DNA of 43,732 nucleotides from a virus. The notes under the pieces were generated by a model. That model saw only the letters and a program-made list of their open reading frames with translations, did no database searches and was not told the origin of the DNA. The translations under genes and the position numbers were made by a program. Within the stretch, counting starts at the first letter, position 1. Each line of letters begins with the position of its first letter. Of the stretch, positions 33,223 to 42,527 are shown one piece after another. The stretch is taken from the IMG/VR virus record IMGVR_UViG_3300025010_002037, positions 1 through 43,732 of that record, one strand, 5' to 3'.

Positions 33223-34748
33223 TTAATATTCTAGGAACTATTAAAGATTATTTGGTGGGCTTAGGGTTTAGAGTAGATAATAGCGAATTTAACCAAGCTG
33301 TTAGAGCTATGAGTACTTTTGAGAATGCTATTAGAAGAATGTCAAGCAATTCAAGTTCTAATTTAAATCAGACAATGAGGGTTATAAATAACTTTAGAAA
33401 TGAAATCGGTAGAATGTCTAACAATTCAAATTCTAATGTCAATCAAACAATTGAAGCTATGAATAATCTTGAAAGAAGAATTAATAGAATATCTGATAGG
33501 ACAAGATTTAACCTTGCACCAGCTATTGGAATAGTATCAACCGCTATATTGGCGGCTGATACAGCTATTGCAACATTATTGACTAGTCTTGCCAAGACAG
33601 ATATGGAAATGGAGAAATTCGCTAGGCTTATGTGGACTTCTAAGAGTAATGCAATGGCTTTCAAAAGCTCATTAAATGCTATGGGGGCACAAATGGAAGA
33701 CTTATATCTAAGCCCCGAACTCATGAATACATTTTTAAAGCTAAGAAGCCAAGCAAATAGTATGGAAGCACCAAGTGAATATGGTTCTCAAATGAAATAT
33801 TTGAGAACCATTATTTTTGAATTTCAAAGACTGAAGCTAGAGGCTACATATTCGCTACAATGGATAGGAATGTATCTGATGAAATATCTAGGCAAGCCAC
33901 TTGAAAACTTTAGAACTGCATTTCAAAAGCTGAACGATAATATTGAAAAAGATATGCCAAAATGGACTAAGAATGTAGCTATGGTATTAAGTTGGGTAGT
34001 TAGATTAAGCGAAGCATTTTTAAAGCTGCCAGATGGGGTTAAGTTGTTTGTATTGGCGTTAACTAACTGGAAGCTCATAGCGTCCGCGATGAAAAGCCCT
34101 ATTACATGGATGATAGCAGGAATAACAGCGTTGTTATTGTTATTGGATGATTATCAGACGTATAAAGAAGGGGGAGACTCATTATTTGAGGATTTTTGGG
34201 GTGGAGATACATTTACTAATCTAACAACTGGAGTATCAGAACTGGGGACATCCTTAGATAAACTTAAAACAGCATTTTTAAATTTGATAACCTCAGAAGG
34301 ATTTAAAACATTTGCCAAATTTATCGTTGATGTAGGATTGACAGCTCTTACTAATTTAACAAAGGCTATTACTAATTTATTCGAAAGCATAACAGCATTA
34401 TTAAAAGGGGATTATAAAACAGCTCTTGTAGAATTAGGGAACTTTCTAAGGTCATTGTTTGGTATGGAAAATATTGATGCTAGCGATATGTCGTGGAAAG
34501 ACGGAGGCGATAGTCATTCAGCTGGATGGTCAAATTCTGTAGGCGATAAGTGGATGGACATGGAAAATGCTGTCGCAGGCTTTTTCACAGACTCATGGAA
34601 AAACTATGGAGCAGGAAAATATTTGAATAGTAGTGGAAATACATATAATGCAACATTTAATGTAACGGCTCCAGACGCACAAACTGCCGCAAATTCAGTT
34701 GAGAGTAAAATGAAATACTGGATACGTGGCTTACAAGGGGGGTATTAG
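33219..34748 (+). CDS. Tape measure protein (short)
   Basis: 509 residues. Start LGTIKDYLVGLGFRVDNSEF is usual for the family. Residues about 30-95 hold an imperfect tandem repeat (MSSNSSSNLNQTMRVINNFR, then MSNNSNSNVNQTIEAMNNLE), followed by hydrophobic segments (AIGIVSTAILAADTAIATLL; ITWMIAGITALLLLLDDYQT). GTG 33219 overlaps the GT stop (GTGA). At roughly 1.5 A per residue the tail would be about 75 nm, short for a myovirus. Confidence 0.85.
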   Translation: MINILGTIKDYLVGLGFRVDNSEFNQAVRAMSTFENAIRRMSSNSSSNLNQTMRVINNFRNEIGRMSNNSNSNVNQTIEAMNNLERRINRISDRTRFNLAPAIGIVSTAILAADTAIATLLTSLAKTDMEMEKFARLMWTSKSNAMAFKSSLNAMGAQMEDLYLSPELMNTFLKLRSQANSMEAPSEYGSQMKYLRTIIFEFQRLKLEATYSLQWIGMYLMKYLGKPLENFRTAFQKLNDNIEKDMPKWTKNVAMVLSWVVRLSEAFLKLPDGVKLFVLALTNWKLIASAMKSPITWMIAGITALLLLLDDYQTYKEGGDSLFEDFWGGDTFTNLTTGVSELGTSLDKLKTAFLNLITSEGFKTFAKFIVDVGLTALTNLTKAITNLFESITALLKGDYKTALVELGNFLRSLFGMENIDASDMSWKDGGDSHSAGWSNSVGDKWMDMENAVAGFFTDSWKNYGAGKYLNSSGNTYNATFNVTAPDAQTAANSVESKMKYWIRGLQGGY

Positions 34749-34750
34749 AA

Positions 34751-35323
34751 ATGGCATTATCACCAGTATTACCTTATAAGTTACCCGAACTAGGTCGGCT
34801 TATATATGTTAAAACAAATATAGGTGGATGGTTTTTCGATGCGTTTCTAAAGATAGACCATTCAAGTAGATTAACAATTACAGAACATCCAATACAGACT
34901 GGTGCATCTATTGCCGATTATGCATATTTAAATCCCCAACAACTTACTTTTGATATAGGAATGTCAGATGTAGCACAAAGCTTAGTGCCAGATCAATTTA
35001 CTCAAGGTTGGTCTAGGTCGGTTACAGCATACCAGGTACTAAAAGAACTTCAAAAGAATAGGGTACCGTTACAGGTAAATACTAGGTTAGGGGTATATAA
35101 AAATATGCTTATAGAAAGCATAGACACATCAGATAACTATCAAACACAATATGGGTTAAAAGCTACAGTAGTATTAAGAGAGTTATTTATAGCACAAGTA
35201 ACAACAGTAAAAATAAGTGCTAGACCGCAAGTTACAGGAAGCACAAATAAAGGTAAGGTTGAGCCTGTAGCACCTAATCAAAGCATATTATATCAATTAT
35301 TTAGTGCGAATGGGGGTAAGTGA
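34751..35323 (+). CDS. Baseplate protein, Dit-like N-terminal type
   Basis: 190 residues: LPELGRLIYVKTNIGGWFFD, ITEHPIQTGASIADYAYLNP, LTFDIGMSDVAQ, a pattern of central baseplate/tail proteins (DUF6046-like). Starts 2 bases after the tape measure gene stop. Confidence 0.75.
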   Translation: MALSPVLPYKLPELGRLIYVKTNIGGWFFDAFLKIDHSSRLTITEHPIQTGASIADYAYLNPQQLTFDIGMSDVAQSLVPDQFTQGWSRSVTAYQVLKELQKNRVPLQVNTRLGVYKNMLIESIDTSDNYQTQYGLKATVVLRELFIAQVTTVKISARPQVTGSTNKGKVEPVAPNQSILYQLFSANGGK

Positions 35324-35325
35324 TT

Positions 35326-35658
35326 ATGGCTTATAAAATTATACCTCTCACAACAAATCCAAACCAAACATTCATAAGTACACTTCCAATTGATAATAAA
35401 AATATAGAATTGAAATTTTACATTCGTTATAATACAGAAGCTGAGTATTGGACTATGTCAATAACGGATGTATCTACTCAAACATTATTAATTGACTCTC
35501 TACCGCTACTGACAGGATTTAATTTACTAGAACAATATGATTATATGGGAATAGGTAAAGCTTTTATAATAAAAAGTGGTTCTCCAAATACCGAAAACCC
35601 AGATGACACTAATTTAGGCACAGACTTTTTACTAGGGTGGTGTGGGAATAATGAGTAG
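35326..35658 (+). CDS. Baseplate plug protein, Pam3 gp18-like
   Basis: 111 residues: YKIIPLTTNPNQTFISTLPI, LKFYIRYNTEAEYWTMSITD, DFLLGWCG. This is the form of small plug proteins in Pam3-like baseplates. ATG 35326 after GGGGGTAAG; GTG 35320 overlaps the previous gene. Stop overlaps the next gene. Confidence 0.75.
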   Translation: MAYKIIPLTTNPNQTFISTLPIDNKNIELKFYIRYNTEAEYWTMSITDVSTQTLLIDSLPLLTGFNLLEQYDYMGIGKAFIIKSGSPNTENPDDTNLGTDFLLGWCGNNE

Positions 35659-37084
35659 TTGGCAGGAGATGGCGATTAGTGAAGCAAATAAACAGAGTTG
35701 TGATAAAGATATAGTATTGGCGACAATAGAAGCAGAAACAGGCGGTCGTAACGTAATGGGAGACAGTGATCACGCTTACGGATATGGACAAGTATGGTAT
35801 AAATGGCATAAAGAAGCTTTTGATTTTGCAGCTAAAAGATTAAATGTATCGTATCCTCAGGCAGATGGACCAAGCCTAAAACAATTTATTTTGAGTAATA
35901 ATTTATTTTCGATGATAGTAACAGTAAAAACTATAAAAGATATTTGGTTAGGGCAAAGCAAAAATTGGCATGATTTTACGTTATCATATGTAGGACCCAA
36001 AATACCCACATCAGATTACAACCGTAGATACAAAATATGGCTGAAATATCACGACGGAAAAGATATATCATCAACTATATCAACTACTCCCAATACTTTA
36101 TATTCTACGGATAACTATGCAAGCGTAGAAGAACCTACTATTTATAAAGTGGATGCAATGAGCCAAGAATACGGTGACATTTTATACGGTAGAAAATACC
36201 GAGTACTAATATCGAATAATGGGGATACCGCTCTAGATGTATCACGGTTGCGTTGCACATTTAATATAGTAAAAACCGTACTAATGCAACCTAATTACTG
36301 TGAAGTGGTTATTTACAACCTCAATGCAGAAACAGAGAATGCGATCATAAAAGAAGGGATGCGAATACTTGTTGAAGCGGGATATGAAGGAGAACAGTAT
36401 GGGGGAATATTTGATGGTGATTTATTACAGCCTATCAGAGAAAAAGAAGATGGTACTACATTTAAATTAACTTTATCTTCTTTAGATGGTGATAAATTTC
36501 TTCAATTTGGTTTCTCTAACTTTTCTATTCTGAGAGGTCAATCAATGCGTGATATGGTATACGATTTAACGCAAAATACAGAAATTAGTACAGGTTTAGG
36601 GAGTATATCAGAAGACCTAAACACATCGCAGCTCACAAGAGGTAAGGTGGTTTTTGGGCTTGCTAAAAATGTATTAAGACAAGTTGCACAAACAAATTCG
36701 GCTACGTTCTATATGGAAGATGGAAAAGTAAATATAATAAAAGCTACAGATATACAAGAGGATAGAGTAATTGAACTTTCCCCTACTACTGGACTTATAG
36801 GAACACCTTCACAATATGAATACGGTGTTATTGCTAAGTGTCTTTTAAATCCACGTATTAAATTAAATAGCTTAATACATATAGATAATTCATTAATTCG
36901 TGCTAGAAAGGCAGAAAATGGAGAGGTTCTAAGAAGCTTAGACGACGATGGATTATATAGAGTAATTAAGATTACGCACATAGGAGATACTCGTGGGAAT
37001 GACTGGTATACAGAAGTAGAAACAGTCACACAAAGTGGTATACTTCCTAACATGGCTTCTACAGCTTATACAAATATATGGTGA
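35651..37084 (+). CDS. Baseplate hub fused to lysozyme-like domain
   Basis: 477 residues. N-terminal 140 residues look like a soluble lytic transglycosylase (SCDKDIVLATIEAETGGRNV, the catalytic Glu in EAETGG, DHAYGYGQVWYKWH, LSYVGPK). After a Thr/Ser linker the hub begins (YGRKYRVLISNNGDTALDVS, CEVVIYNLNAETENAIIKEG), continuing with SLDGDKFLQFGFS and RGQSMRDMVYDLTQ. The virion therefore carries a cell-wall enzyme at the hub to open peptidoglycan during injection. ATG 35651 is preferred; GTG 35642 is also in frame. Confidence 0.8.
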   Translation: MSSWQEMAISEANKQSCDKDIVLATIEAETGGRNVMGDSDHAYGYGQVWYKWHKEAFDFAAKRLNVSYPQADGPSLKQFILSNNLFSMIVTVKTIKDIWLGQSKNWHDFTLSYVGPKIPTSDYNRRYKIWLKYHDGKDISSTISTTPNTLYSTDNYASVEEPTIYKVDAMSQEYGDILYGRKYRVLISNNGDTALDVSRLRCTFNIVKTVLMQPNYCEVVIYNLNAETENAIIKEGMRILVEAGYEGEQYGGIFDGDLLQPIREKEDGTTFKLTLSSLDGDKFLQFGFSNFSILRGQSMRDMVYDLTQNTEISTGLGSISEDLNTSQLTRGKVVFGLAKNVLRQVAQTNSATFYMEDGKVNIIKATDIQEDRVIELSPTTGLIGTPSQYEYGVIAKCLLNPRIKLNSLIHIDNSLIRARKAENGEVLRSLDDDGLYRVIKITHIGDTRGNDWYTEVETVTQSGILPNMASTAYTNIW

Positions 37085-37094
37085 GGTGATACAT

Positions 37095-37646
37095 ATGTCA
37101 AAAACAATAAGTGAATTAGTAGGCGGAATGGATGATTTGTTTAGAATTTTTGGTGATACATTAAATAATAAATTAAGGGTAGCCATACCATGCTTAGTAC
37201 ATTCATTTGACCCTAATACACAAACAATAACCGCACAACCAGTGCTACGTGAAAATATACGTAAACCAGATTTAACTACGGAGTGGGTGCAGTTACCTCT
37301 ATTATTAGATGTGCCAATAGTGCTACCACGAGCAGGAAATTTTGTTATGACTATGCCAGTAGCTGTTGGAGATGAATGTTTAGTTATTTTTGCTGATATG
37401 TGTATAGATGCCTGGTATTCAAATGGCGGCATTCAAAATCAAATAGAAAAACGTAGGCACGATTTATCTGATGCAATTGCTATTTTAGGAATCTGGAGTC
37501 AACCAAATAAAATAAGTGATTATTCTACAGATTCAACACAGTTAAGAACGTTCGACGGTACATCATATATAGAGTTAAAAGATAATGAAATAAACCTTGT
37601 AGCTAGTAGCGTAAAGGCTAATGGGAGGAGTGTGTTAACTTCATGA
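37095..37646 (+). CDS. Baseplate spike, Gp138 N-terminal-like
   Basis: 183 residues: LRVAIPCLVHSFDPNTQTIT, AQPVLRE, LPLLLDVPIVLPRAGNFVMT, MPVAVGDECLVIFAD, the OB-fold pattern of Gp138/Gp5-type spikes, then a short beta tail. ATG 37095 follows GTGAGGTGATACAT; the upstream in-frame codon at 37035 is inside the hub gene. Confidence 0.82.
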   Translation: MSKTISELVGGMDDLFRIFGDTLNNKLRVAIPCLVHSFDPNTQTITAQPVLRENIRKPDLTTEWVQLPLLLDVPIVLPRAGNFVMTMPVAVGDECLVIFADMCIDAWYSNGGIQNQIEKRRHDLSDAIAILGIWSQPNKISDYSTDSTQLRTFDGTSYIELKDNEINLVASSVKANGRSVLTS

Positions 37647-37990
37647 GTGTTAAATACAGAAGATTAATAAATGGGGATTATAGCTTTGGCAGAAATAATG
37701 GAGATTTTCTCACAGGAATAGATGCAGTTAGTCAAGCAATCAGAACAAGACTTTTATTACTTAAAGGTGAGTGGTGGGAAGACACAGAACAGGGTCTGCC
37801 TTTATTTCAGAGCATTTTAGGGCAATATGAAACCCAGCCTATAGACTTACTTGTTCAAGATACTATTTCAAATACAAAAGATGTTATAAATATAGTTAAT
37901 TTTGAGAGTACATATAAAAATAGAACGTATTCGGTGTCGTGTACAGTTGATACAAAATACGGACAAGCTTATTTGGAGGTGACTTTATAA
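37643..37990 (+). CDS. Baseplate wedge, gp25/gpW-like
   Basis: 115 residues: DFLTGIDAVSQAIRTRLLLL, KGEWWEDTEQGLPLFQSILG, a clear gp25-like pattern. Its start overlaps the spike stop (ATGA). Connects sheath and baseplate in contractile phages. Confidence 0.85.
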   Translation: MSVKYRRLINGDYSFGRNNGDFLTGIDAVSQAIRTRLLLLKGEWWEDTEQGLPLFQSILGQYETQPIDLLVQDTISNTKDVINIVNFESTYKNRTYSVSCTVDTKYGQAYLEVTL

Positions 37991-39166
37991 ATGGCTTATT
38001 TTTCACCATATATAGATGAAACAGGTTTGCATTTACCTACATATTCGGATATACGTGATCAACTTATATCTGATGCAAAGAATATATTCGGACAAGATAT
38101 ATATTTAGAAATAGATTCACAGGATTACCAATGGATTAGCTCAGTAGCTGAAAAAATATATGATTCATTTCAGCTGTTACAACAAGTATATAATAGTAGA
38201 AGTCCACAAACATCAGTAGGGGTAGCACTTGACAGTATGGTTAAATTAAATGGATTATCAAGAAAATCTGGAACACCGTCAACATGCTTAGTAACGATAA
38301 CTGGCACAGCAGGAACTATAATTAATAACGGAGCAGTAGCTGATATAAATTATAACAAATGGAATTTGCCTACAAGTGTGACGATACCAGTCGGTGGTAT
38401 TATAGATGTAACAGCGACTTGCCAGACAGAGGGGACTATTGTGGCTAATATAGGAGATATCACAACAATAACGACTCCAACGTATGGTTGGACTTCTGTG
38501 TATAATCTAGTAGCAGCAGTCGTGGGAACTAATCAAGAAACTGATTCAGAGTTACGAGCTAGGCAATCAGTTAGTACTTCGATTTTAAGTAAAACATTAC
38601 TTGAAGGCACTAAAGCCACTTTACTTGCGGTATCAAATGTAACACGACTTGCGGTCTATGAGAACGATACAAACTCAACTGATTCTGATGGATTGCCAGC
38701 TCATAGTATAACATGTGTAGTAGAGGGCGGAACCGATACAGATGTAGCAACAGCAATTTACTTAAACAAAGGTATTGGAGCTTATACAAATGGGGATCAA
38801 GAAATAACTATAACGGATTCATTTGGGCAAGATACGGTAATTAGATTTTACAGACCTACATATAAATCAATAGACGTTGTTGTGAACGTAAAAGCCCTAA
38901 CAGGATATACAACCGATATAACAGCTCAGATAAAGCAAAATCTAGTAGACTATTTAAACGGTATGCAGATTGGGGATAATTTATCTATATCTTCTTTATG
39001 GGGTATATCGCTTACAGCTATGCCAGACTTAAAAACTCCTATGTTCTCTATAACAAGCTTAACAGCAGGACTACATGGAGGTTCACAAGGTACATCAGAT
39101 ATAGTAATAAGTTATAAAGAAGTGACACAAGGTGTACTTGCAAATATAACAGTGAATGTAACGTAA
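37991..39166 (+). CDS. Baseplate J-like protein
   Basis: 391 residues: YIDETGLHLPTYSDIRDQLI, SVAEKIYDSFQLLQQVYNSR, VALDSMVKLNGLSRK, ETDSELRARQSVSTSILSKT. Typical J-like wedge protein, starting directly after the gp25-like gene. Confidence 0.92.
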   Translation: MAYFSPYIDETGLHLPTYSDIRDQLISDAKNIFGQDIYLEIDSQDYQWISSVAEKIYDSFQLLQQVYNSRSPQTSVGVALDSMVKLNGLSRKSGTPSTCLVTITGTAGTIINNGAVADINYNKWNLPTSVTIPVGGIIDVTATCQTEGTIVANIGDITTITTPTYGWTSVYNLVAAVVGTNQETDSELRARQSVSTSILSKTLLEGTKATLLAVSNVTRLAVYENDTNSTDSDGLPAHSITCVVEGGTDTDVATAIYLNKGIGAYTNGDQEITITDSFGQDTVIRFYRPTYKSIDVVVNVKALTGYTTDITAQIKQNLVDYLNGMQIGDNLSISSLWGISLTAMPDLKTPMFSITSLTAGLHGGSQGTSDIVISYKEVTQGVLANITVNVT

Positions 39167-39178
39167 GGAGGCGTATAA

Positions 39179-39787
39179 ATGGCAAATGATAAATATCTGG
39201 GTGTGATAACCTCTGAACATAACGAACAACCGAATTTTGTATCCTGGTTGACAAATGTATTAAATAAAGTGGAAGATGTTTATAGTTTGAATATAGATTT
39301 TGACATAGATACAGCAGTTGGAAGCCAGTTAGATATAATAGGAGAAGTACTAGGAAGAAATAGAACTCTAACATTTCAACCGACCGACGGGTCAAGTTCA
39401 ATTTTAGATGATAAATCGTATAGAACATATTTGAAAGGTAAGGTACTCCAAAATCAATGGGATGGTACGATTAATGGACTGGCAGTTATACTTAATACTA
39501 TGTATCCTGATTATGTAATAACAATTGTAGATAACCAAGATATGACGATGACGGTTACGATAATAGGTAATGTAACCGTGTTAGAGATTGACTTGATACA
39601 ATACCATTACTTTATGCCGAAGCCAGCAGGAGTGAACGTGACTTTTAGTTTGCCGATAGGAACACTTGATTTGGTAGATGTAACAATAGTAGATGGTGAA
39701 TACGTACCAATTATAGATAACGATACAGGGCTAGGAGATATAGAAAACCTAGATATAGGTGGAACTTTATCGGGAGTAATAAACTAG
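39179..39787 (+). CDS. Baseplate/tail protein, DUF2612
   Basis: 202 residues: VSWLTNVLNKVEDVYSLNID, FDIDTAVGSQLDIIGEVLGR, RTYLKGKVLQNQWDGTINGL. Usual position after the J-like protein; probably links wedge to fibres. AGGAGGCGTATAA precedes ATG 39179. Confidence 0.85.
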   Translation: MANDKYLGVITSEHNEQPNFVSWLTNVLNKVEDVYSLNIDFDIDTAVGSQLDIIGEVLGRNRTLTFQPTDGSSSILDDKSYRTYLKGKVLQNQWDGTINGLAVILNTMYPDYVITIVDNQDMTMTVTIIGNVTVLEIDLIQYHYFMPKPAGVNVTFSLPIGTLDLVDVTIVDGEYVPIIDNDTGLGDIENLDIGGTLSGVIN

Positions 39788-39801
39788 AAAGGGGAGATTA
39801 T

Positions 39802-40338
39802 ATGGGATTACTAAAATGGGATAATGCTGGGGTAGAACCCACAGAGGGAAAGAAAGTAGCAGGATTTCAAATCGGAGAAAAACCGCCGGCTGATTATTTT
39901 AACTGGTTATTTAATAAAATAATCAATGTATTAAATTTGAGTGCGAGCAAAACAGGAACAGAGACACTAGAAAATAAAACATTGGAAGCGTCAATAGTTA
40001 ATACTCCTACCATAAAAAACTACAATGAGACTGTAAATATACTAGGAAGTAAAACAGGATCAGTTGTCATTGATTTAGAACTAGGAAACGTAGTATCAAT
40101 GACAGTAGCGGGTGCGATCAATTTATCATTTGCTAATCCACCAGACACAGGATACGCGGGGAGTGTAGTGTTATTCGTTACCAACCAAGGAACTAATATA
40201 ACCTTCCCATCAAGTGTAAAGTGGCATTTAGGAATTAAACCAACATTCTCTACGGCAGGTTTAGATATTCTAGTTTTCACAACAATAGATGGCGGAATAA
40301 CATGGCACGCCCAATTGTCGACAAAAGGAAGTGCATGA
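39802..40338 (+). CDS. Tail fibre protein
   Basis: 178 residues. N-terminal LKWDNAGVEPTEGKKVAGFQ and KPPADYFNWLFNKIINVLN are usual at the start of Firmicutes tail fibres; the C-terminal part is beta-rich (VSMTVAGAINLSFANPPDTG). AAAGGGGAGATTAT precedes ATG 39802. Confidence 0.75.
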   Translation: MGLLKWDNAGVEPTEGKKVAGFQIGEKPPADYFNWLFNKIINVLNLSASKTGTETLENKTLEASIVNTPTIKNYNETVNILGSKTGSVVIDLELGNVVSMTVAGAINLSFANPPDTGYAGSVVLFVTNQGTNITFPSSVKWHLGIKPTFSTAGLDILVFTTIDGGITWHAQLSTKGSA

Positions 40339-40342
40339 TGAT

Positions 40343-41209
40343 ATGTTAGGACTAAATATGATGCGAAATAAAAGAATGATTATACCAAGTCAAGTAGAAT
40401 ATATTACACCTGGTACTTATTATTGGGTAGTTCCGGAAAATGTTGAATCTATTTGTGCTGTATTAGTAGGTGGTGGAGGCGGCTCTTCTGACGAGCTAGG
40501 TTCTGGTGGTGGAGGATTAAGATGGATTAATAACCTCCCGGTGGTACCAGGAAGTCAATTGACGGTTGTTGTAGGTGCTGGAGGAAATGGTTCTATTGGT
40601 TCTGATGGTGAGAGTAGTTACATATATAAAAATGGTTATAGTCAGCTTGTATTATACGCCAAAGGTGGCACTGGCTCAAGCGACAATGGAGAGGGTGACG
40701 AAGGAATTGGAGGAACAGGTTCAACTATTGGTGTTGGTGCTTACGGTGGTACTATAGGTGGGGGTAATGGGGGCAACGGTGGTGGTTATCACGAAGGCAG
40801 ACCTACTGGAGGCGGAGGTGCAGGAGGTTACTCTGGTAATGGTGGTCGAGGTGGTAACGGAGCATACGGTTCTAGTGCTGGTAGTGGAGGAGCTGGAGGC
40901 GGTGGAGGCTATGGCAGTGACACATATACACCTGGTGCTGGTGGAGGAGTAGGAATATATGGACAAGGTAGTGATGGATATGCAGGAAATGATGTAGGAG
41001 GAGGAAATCCGCCTACAGGCGGTGGAGGTGGCTCTGGAGGTGAAGCTGGAGGTAGGGCAACTAATCCGGGGGTTTCTGGAGGTTTATATGGTGGTGGTGC
41101 TGGTGGTACTAGAGATTCTGCTGATTACTCTAGCGGAGCCGGCGGAGCCGTAAGAATAATATGGGGAGAAGAAAGAGCCTTCCCAACTACCAATACCGGA
41201 AATTTATAA
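40343..41209 (+). CDS. Glycine-rich tail fibre tip / adhesin
   Basis: 288 residues. An N-terminal beta region (GTYYWVVPENVESICAVLVG) leads to a 200-residue segment made largely of Gly with Ser, Asn, Tyr and Ala (GGNGGNGGGYHEGR, GGGGAGGYSGNGGRGGNG) and a conserved end (GAGGAVRIIWGEE). This resembles adhesins with packed polyglycine II helices, as in S16 gp38. Probably the receptor-binding tip, with variable loops between glycine runs. Start is uncertain: ATG 40343, or GTG 40331 next to AAAGGAAG. Codons are GG-rich and locally raise GC. Confidence 0.75.
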   Translation: MLGLNMMRNKRMIIPSQVEYITPGTYYWVVPENVESICAVLVGGGGGSSDELGSGGGGLRWINNLPVVPGSQLTVVVGAGGNGSIGSDGESSYIYKNGYSQLVLYAKGGTGSSDNGEGDEGIGGTGSTIGVGAYGGTIGGGNGGNGGGYHEGRPTGGGGAGGYSGNGGRGGNGAYGSSAGSGGAGGGGGYGSDTYTPGAGGGVGIYGQGSDGYAGNDVGGGNPPTGGGGGSGGEAGGRATNPGVSGGLYGGGAGGTRDSADYSSGAGGAVRIIWGEERAFPTTNTGNL

Positions 41210-41253
41210 ATAAGTAATTTAATACTATAAACTAATCTAAGGAAGGTGCAGAC

Positions 41254-41637
41254 ATGGATAAAATAATAGAATTTCTCATAGCTAACCCGTTTTGGTTAGT
41301 ATTTTTATTTGTAGCGATAGTAGTAGCAATGATCGTAGGAGGTACGTTATACTTAAAATTAAAGGCTCCTAATAGCCAAAATTGTACTATTGAACCGTGC
41401 TTTTATAAAGATAAATTTAATGAAGGTGCAGGTGATATAAAAAATTTAGCTACAGAAATAAATACTGGAAATAAATTAATAGAAGCTACAAATAAAAAGA
41501 TAGAAGATAACGCAAAAGAACATAGGGAAGCTTTTGCTCAACTGATAGCAAAAAGCGAAAGGCAAAACGAGGTGCTTGCTAAAATTAGCACGCAATTAGA
41601 TATGCAAAATCAATTATTGTTAAGTAAATTAAAATAG
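41254..41637 (+). CDS. Membrane protein with coiled coil, lysis-associated
   Basis: 127 residues: one N-terminal membrane helix (FWLVFLFVAIVVAMIVGGTL), two cysteines, then a long helical coiled coil (IKNLATEINTGNKLIEATNK ... EVLAKISTQLDMQNQLLLSK). Resembles hemolysin XhlA- or Bhl-like accessory proteins next to holins. AAGGAAGGTGCAGAC precedes ATG 41254. Confidence 0.65.
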   Translation: MDKIIEFLIANPFWLVFLFVAIVVAMIVGGTLYLKLKAPNSQNCTIEPCFYKDKFNEGAGDIKNLATEINTGNKLIEATNKKIEDNAKEHREAFAQLIAKSERQNEVLAKISTQLDMQNQLLLSKLK

Positions 41638-41711
41638 CAAGAATGTGATAGATAAGCCCCGGCCAGACATTTTAAAGGCAGGCCATAAATTAAAACAGGA
41701 GAGTGATACAT

Positions 41712-41900
41712 ATGCAAAACAGGTTTAAAAGTAAAATATTATGGTTATCATTAGCAAGTGCAGTAATAGCTTTTTTAGTTAATGCAGGAGTAATAGATAC
41801 AGGCATGTCAGATACATTAACACAAGGTGTAAATACATTAACAACAATACTTGTAGCAGTAGGTATATTAAACGTTCCTACAGACCCTAACAAATTTTAA
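41712..41900 (+). CDS. Phage holin
   Basis: 62 residues: basic N-terminus (MQNRFKSKILWLS), membrane helices LASAVIAFLVNAGVI and LTTILVAVGIL, and the C-terminal motif VPTDPNKF that matches the phi-LC3-type holin ending (GILxDPTT). GGAGAGTGATACAT precedes ATG 41712. It forms lesions releasing the endolysin encoded 13 bases downstream. Confidence 0.8.
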   Translation: MQNRFKSKILWLSLASAVIAFLVNAGVIDTGMSDTLTQGVNTLTTILVAVGILNVPTDPNKF

Positions 41901-41912
41901 GGAGTTGATAAT

Positions 41913-42470
41913 ATGAGTCAAGCATGCAGAGATTTAAATGAGTTGCTACCGTACGTAAAAGAGTTAGCACAGCAGTTGGTTGCAAAATGTAGCCAAATTG
42001 GAGTACCAATATGTATAACTGAAACATATAGGTCTCAGGAGCGACAGAATGAGCTGTACAAGCAAGGTAGGACTACAAAAGGACAAATAGTAACATGGAC
42101 TAAAAACAGCAAGCATATAACACGTAGAGCATTTGACTTTGTACCTTTGAAAAACGGACAAGCAGACTGGAATGATTTAAGTAAATTTAAACGAGTTGCC
42201 GATATCGGGAAAACGTTAGGACTCACGTGGGGAGGGGATTGGTCTACACCAGACCGTCCTCATTTTCAATATGATGGAGCAATACCAGAGGAGGCGAAGA
42301 AAGTGGAAGAAGTTAAAGTAGAACAACCAGTACAACCACACTATGCAGAACCGGCATTTGATTTTTTAAATGCTAATGGTGTAGTGGTGCATGAAAAGAA
42401 TTTTGATGCACCTATCAAACGTGGCGATATTATGATATTGCTAGCTAGAATGAAAGGGTATCAAGGTTAG
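41913..42470 (+). CDS. Endolysin, M15 peptidase with C-terminal SLH-like segment
   Basis: 185 residues. Zinc-peptidase (L-Ala-D-Glu/VanY type): PICITETYRSQERQNELY, Ser-x-His at SKHITRRAFDF (His68, Asp75), and GGDWSTPDRPHFQ (His117). A Val/Glu/Lys/Pro linker (about residues 125-142) joins a 35-residue C-terminal segment (PAFDFLNANGVVVHEKNFD, RGDIMILLARM) that looks like one SLH repeat, probably for wall binding. Cleaves the peptide stems of peptidoglycan. AAGGAGTTGATAAT precedes ATG 41913. Confidence 0.9.
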   Translation: MSQACRDLNELLPYVKELAQQLVAKCSQIGVPICITETYRSQERQNELYKQGRTTKGQIVTWTKNSKHITRRAFDFVPLKNGQADWNDLSKFKRVADIGKTLGLTWGGDWSTPDRPHFQYDGAIPEEAKKVEEVKVEQPVQPHYAEPAFDFLNANGVVVHEKNFDAPIKRGDIMILLARMKGYQG

Positions 42471-42527
42471 GGTGATGTAGCAAGTGTCCAGAGTTCTGGA
42501 CAAATAACTCCGGACATTAGGACAAAT

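Noticed and set aside
40721-40966. Antisense Ser/Thr-rich frame in the glycine-rich fibre gene
   Set aside because: A consequence of GGN codon repeats on the other strand; no start signals.
41650-41690. GGCC-containing hairpin between the coiled-coil gene and the holin
   Set aside because: Only a three to four base stem closes a long loop; no T-run follows, so no terminator or riboswitch is claimed.
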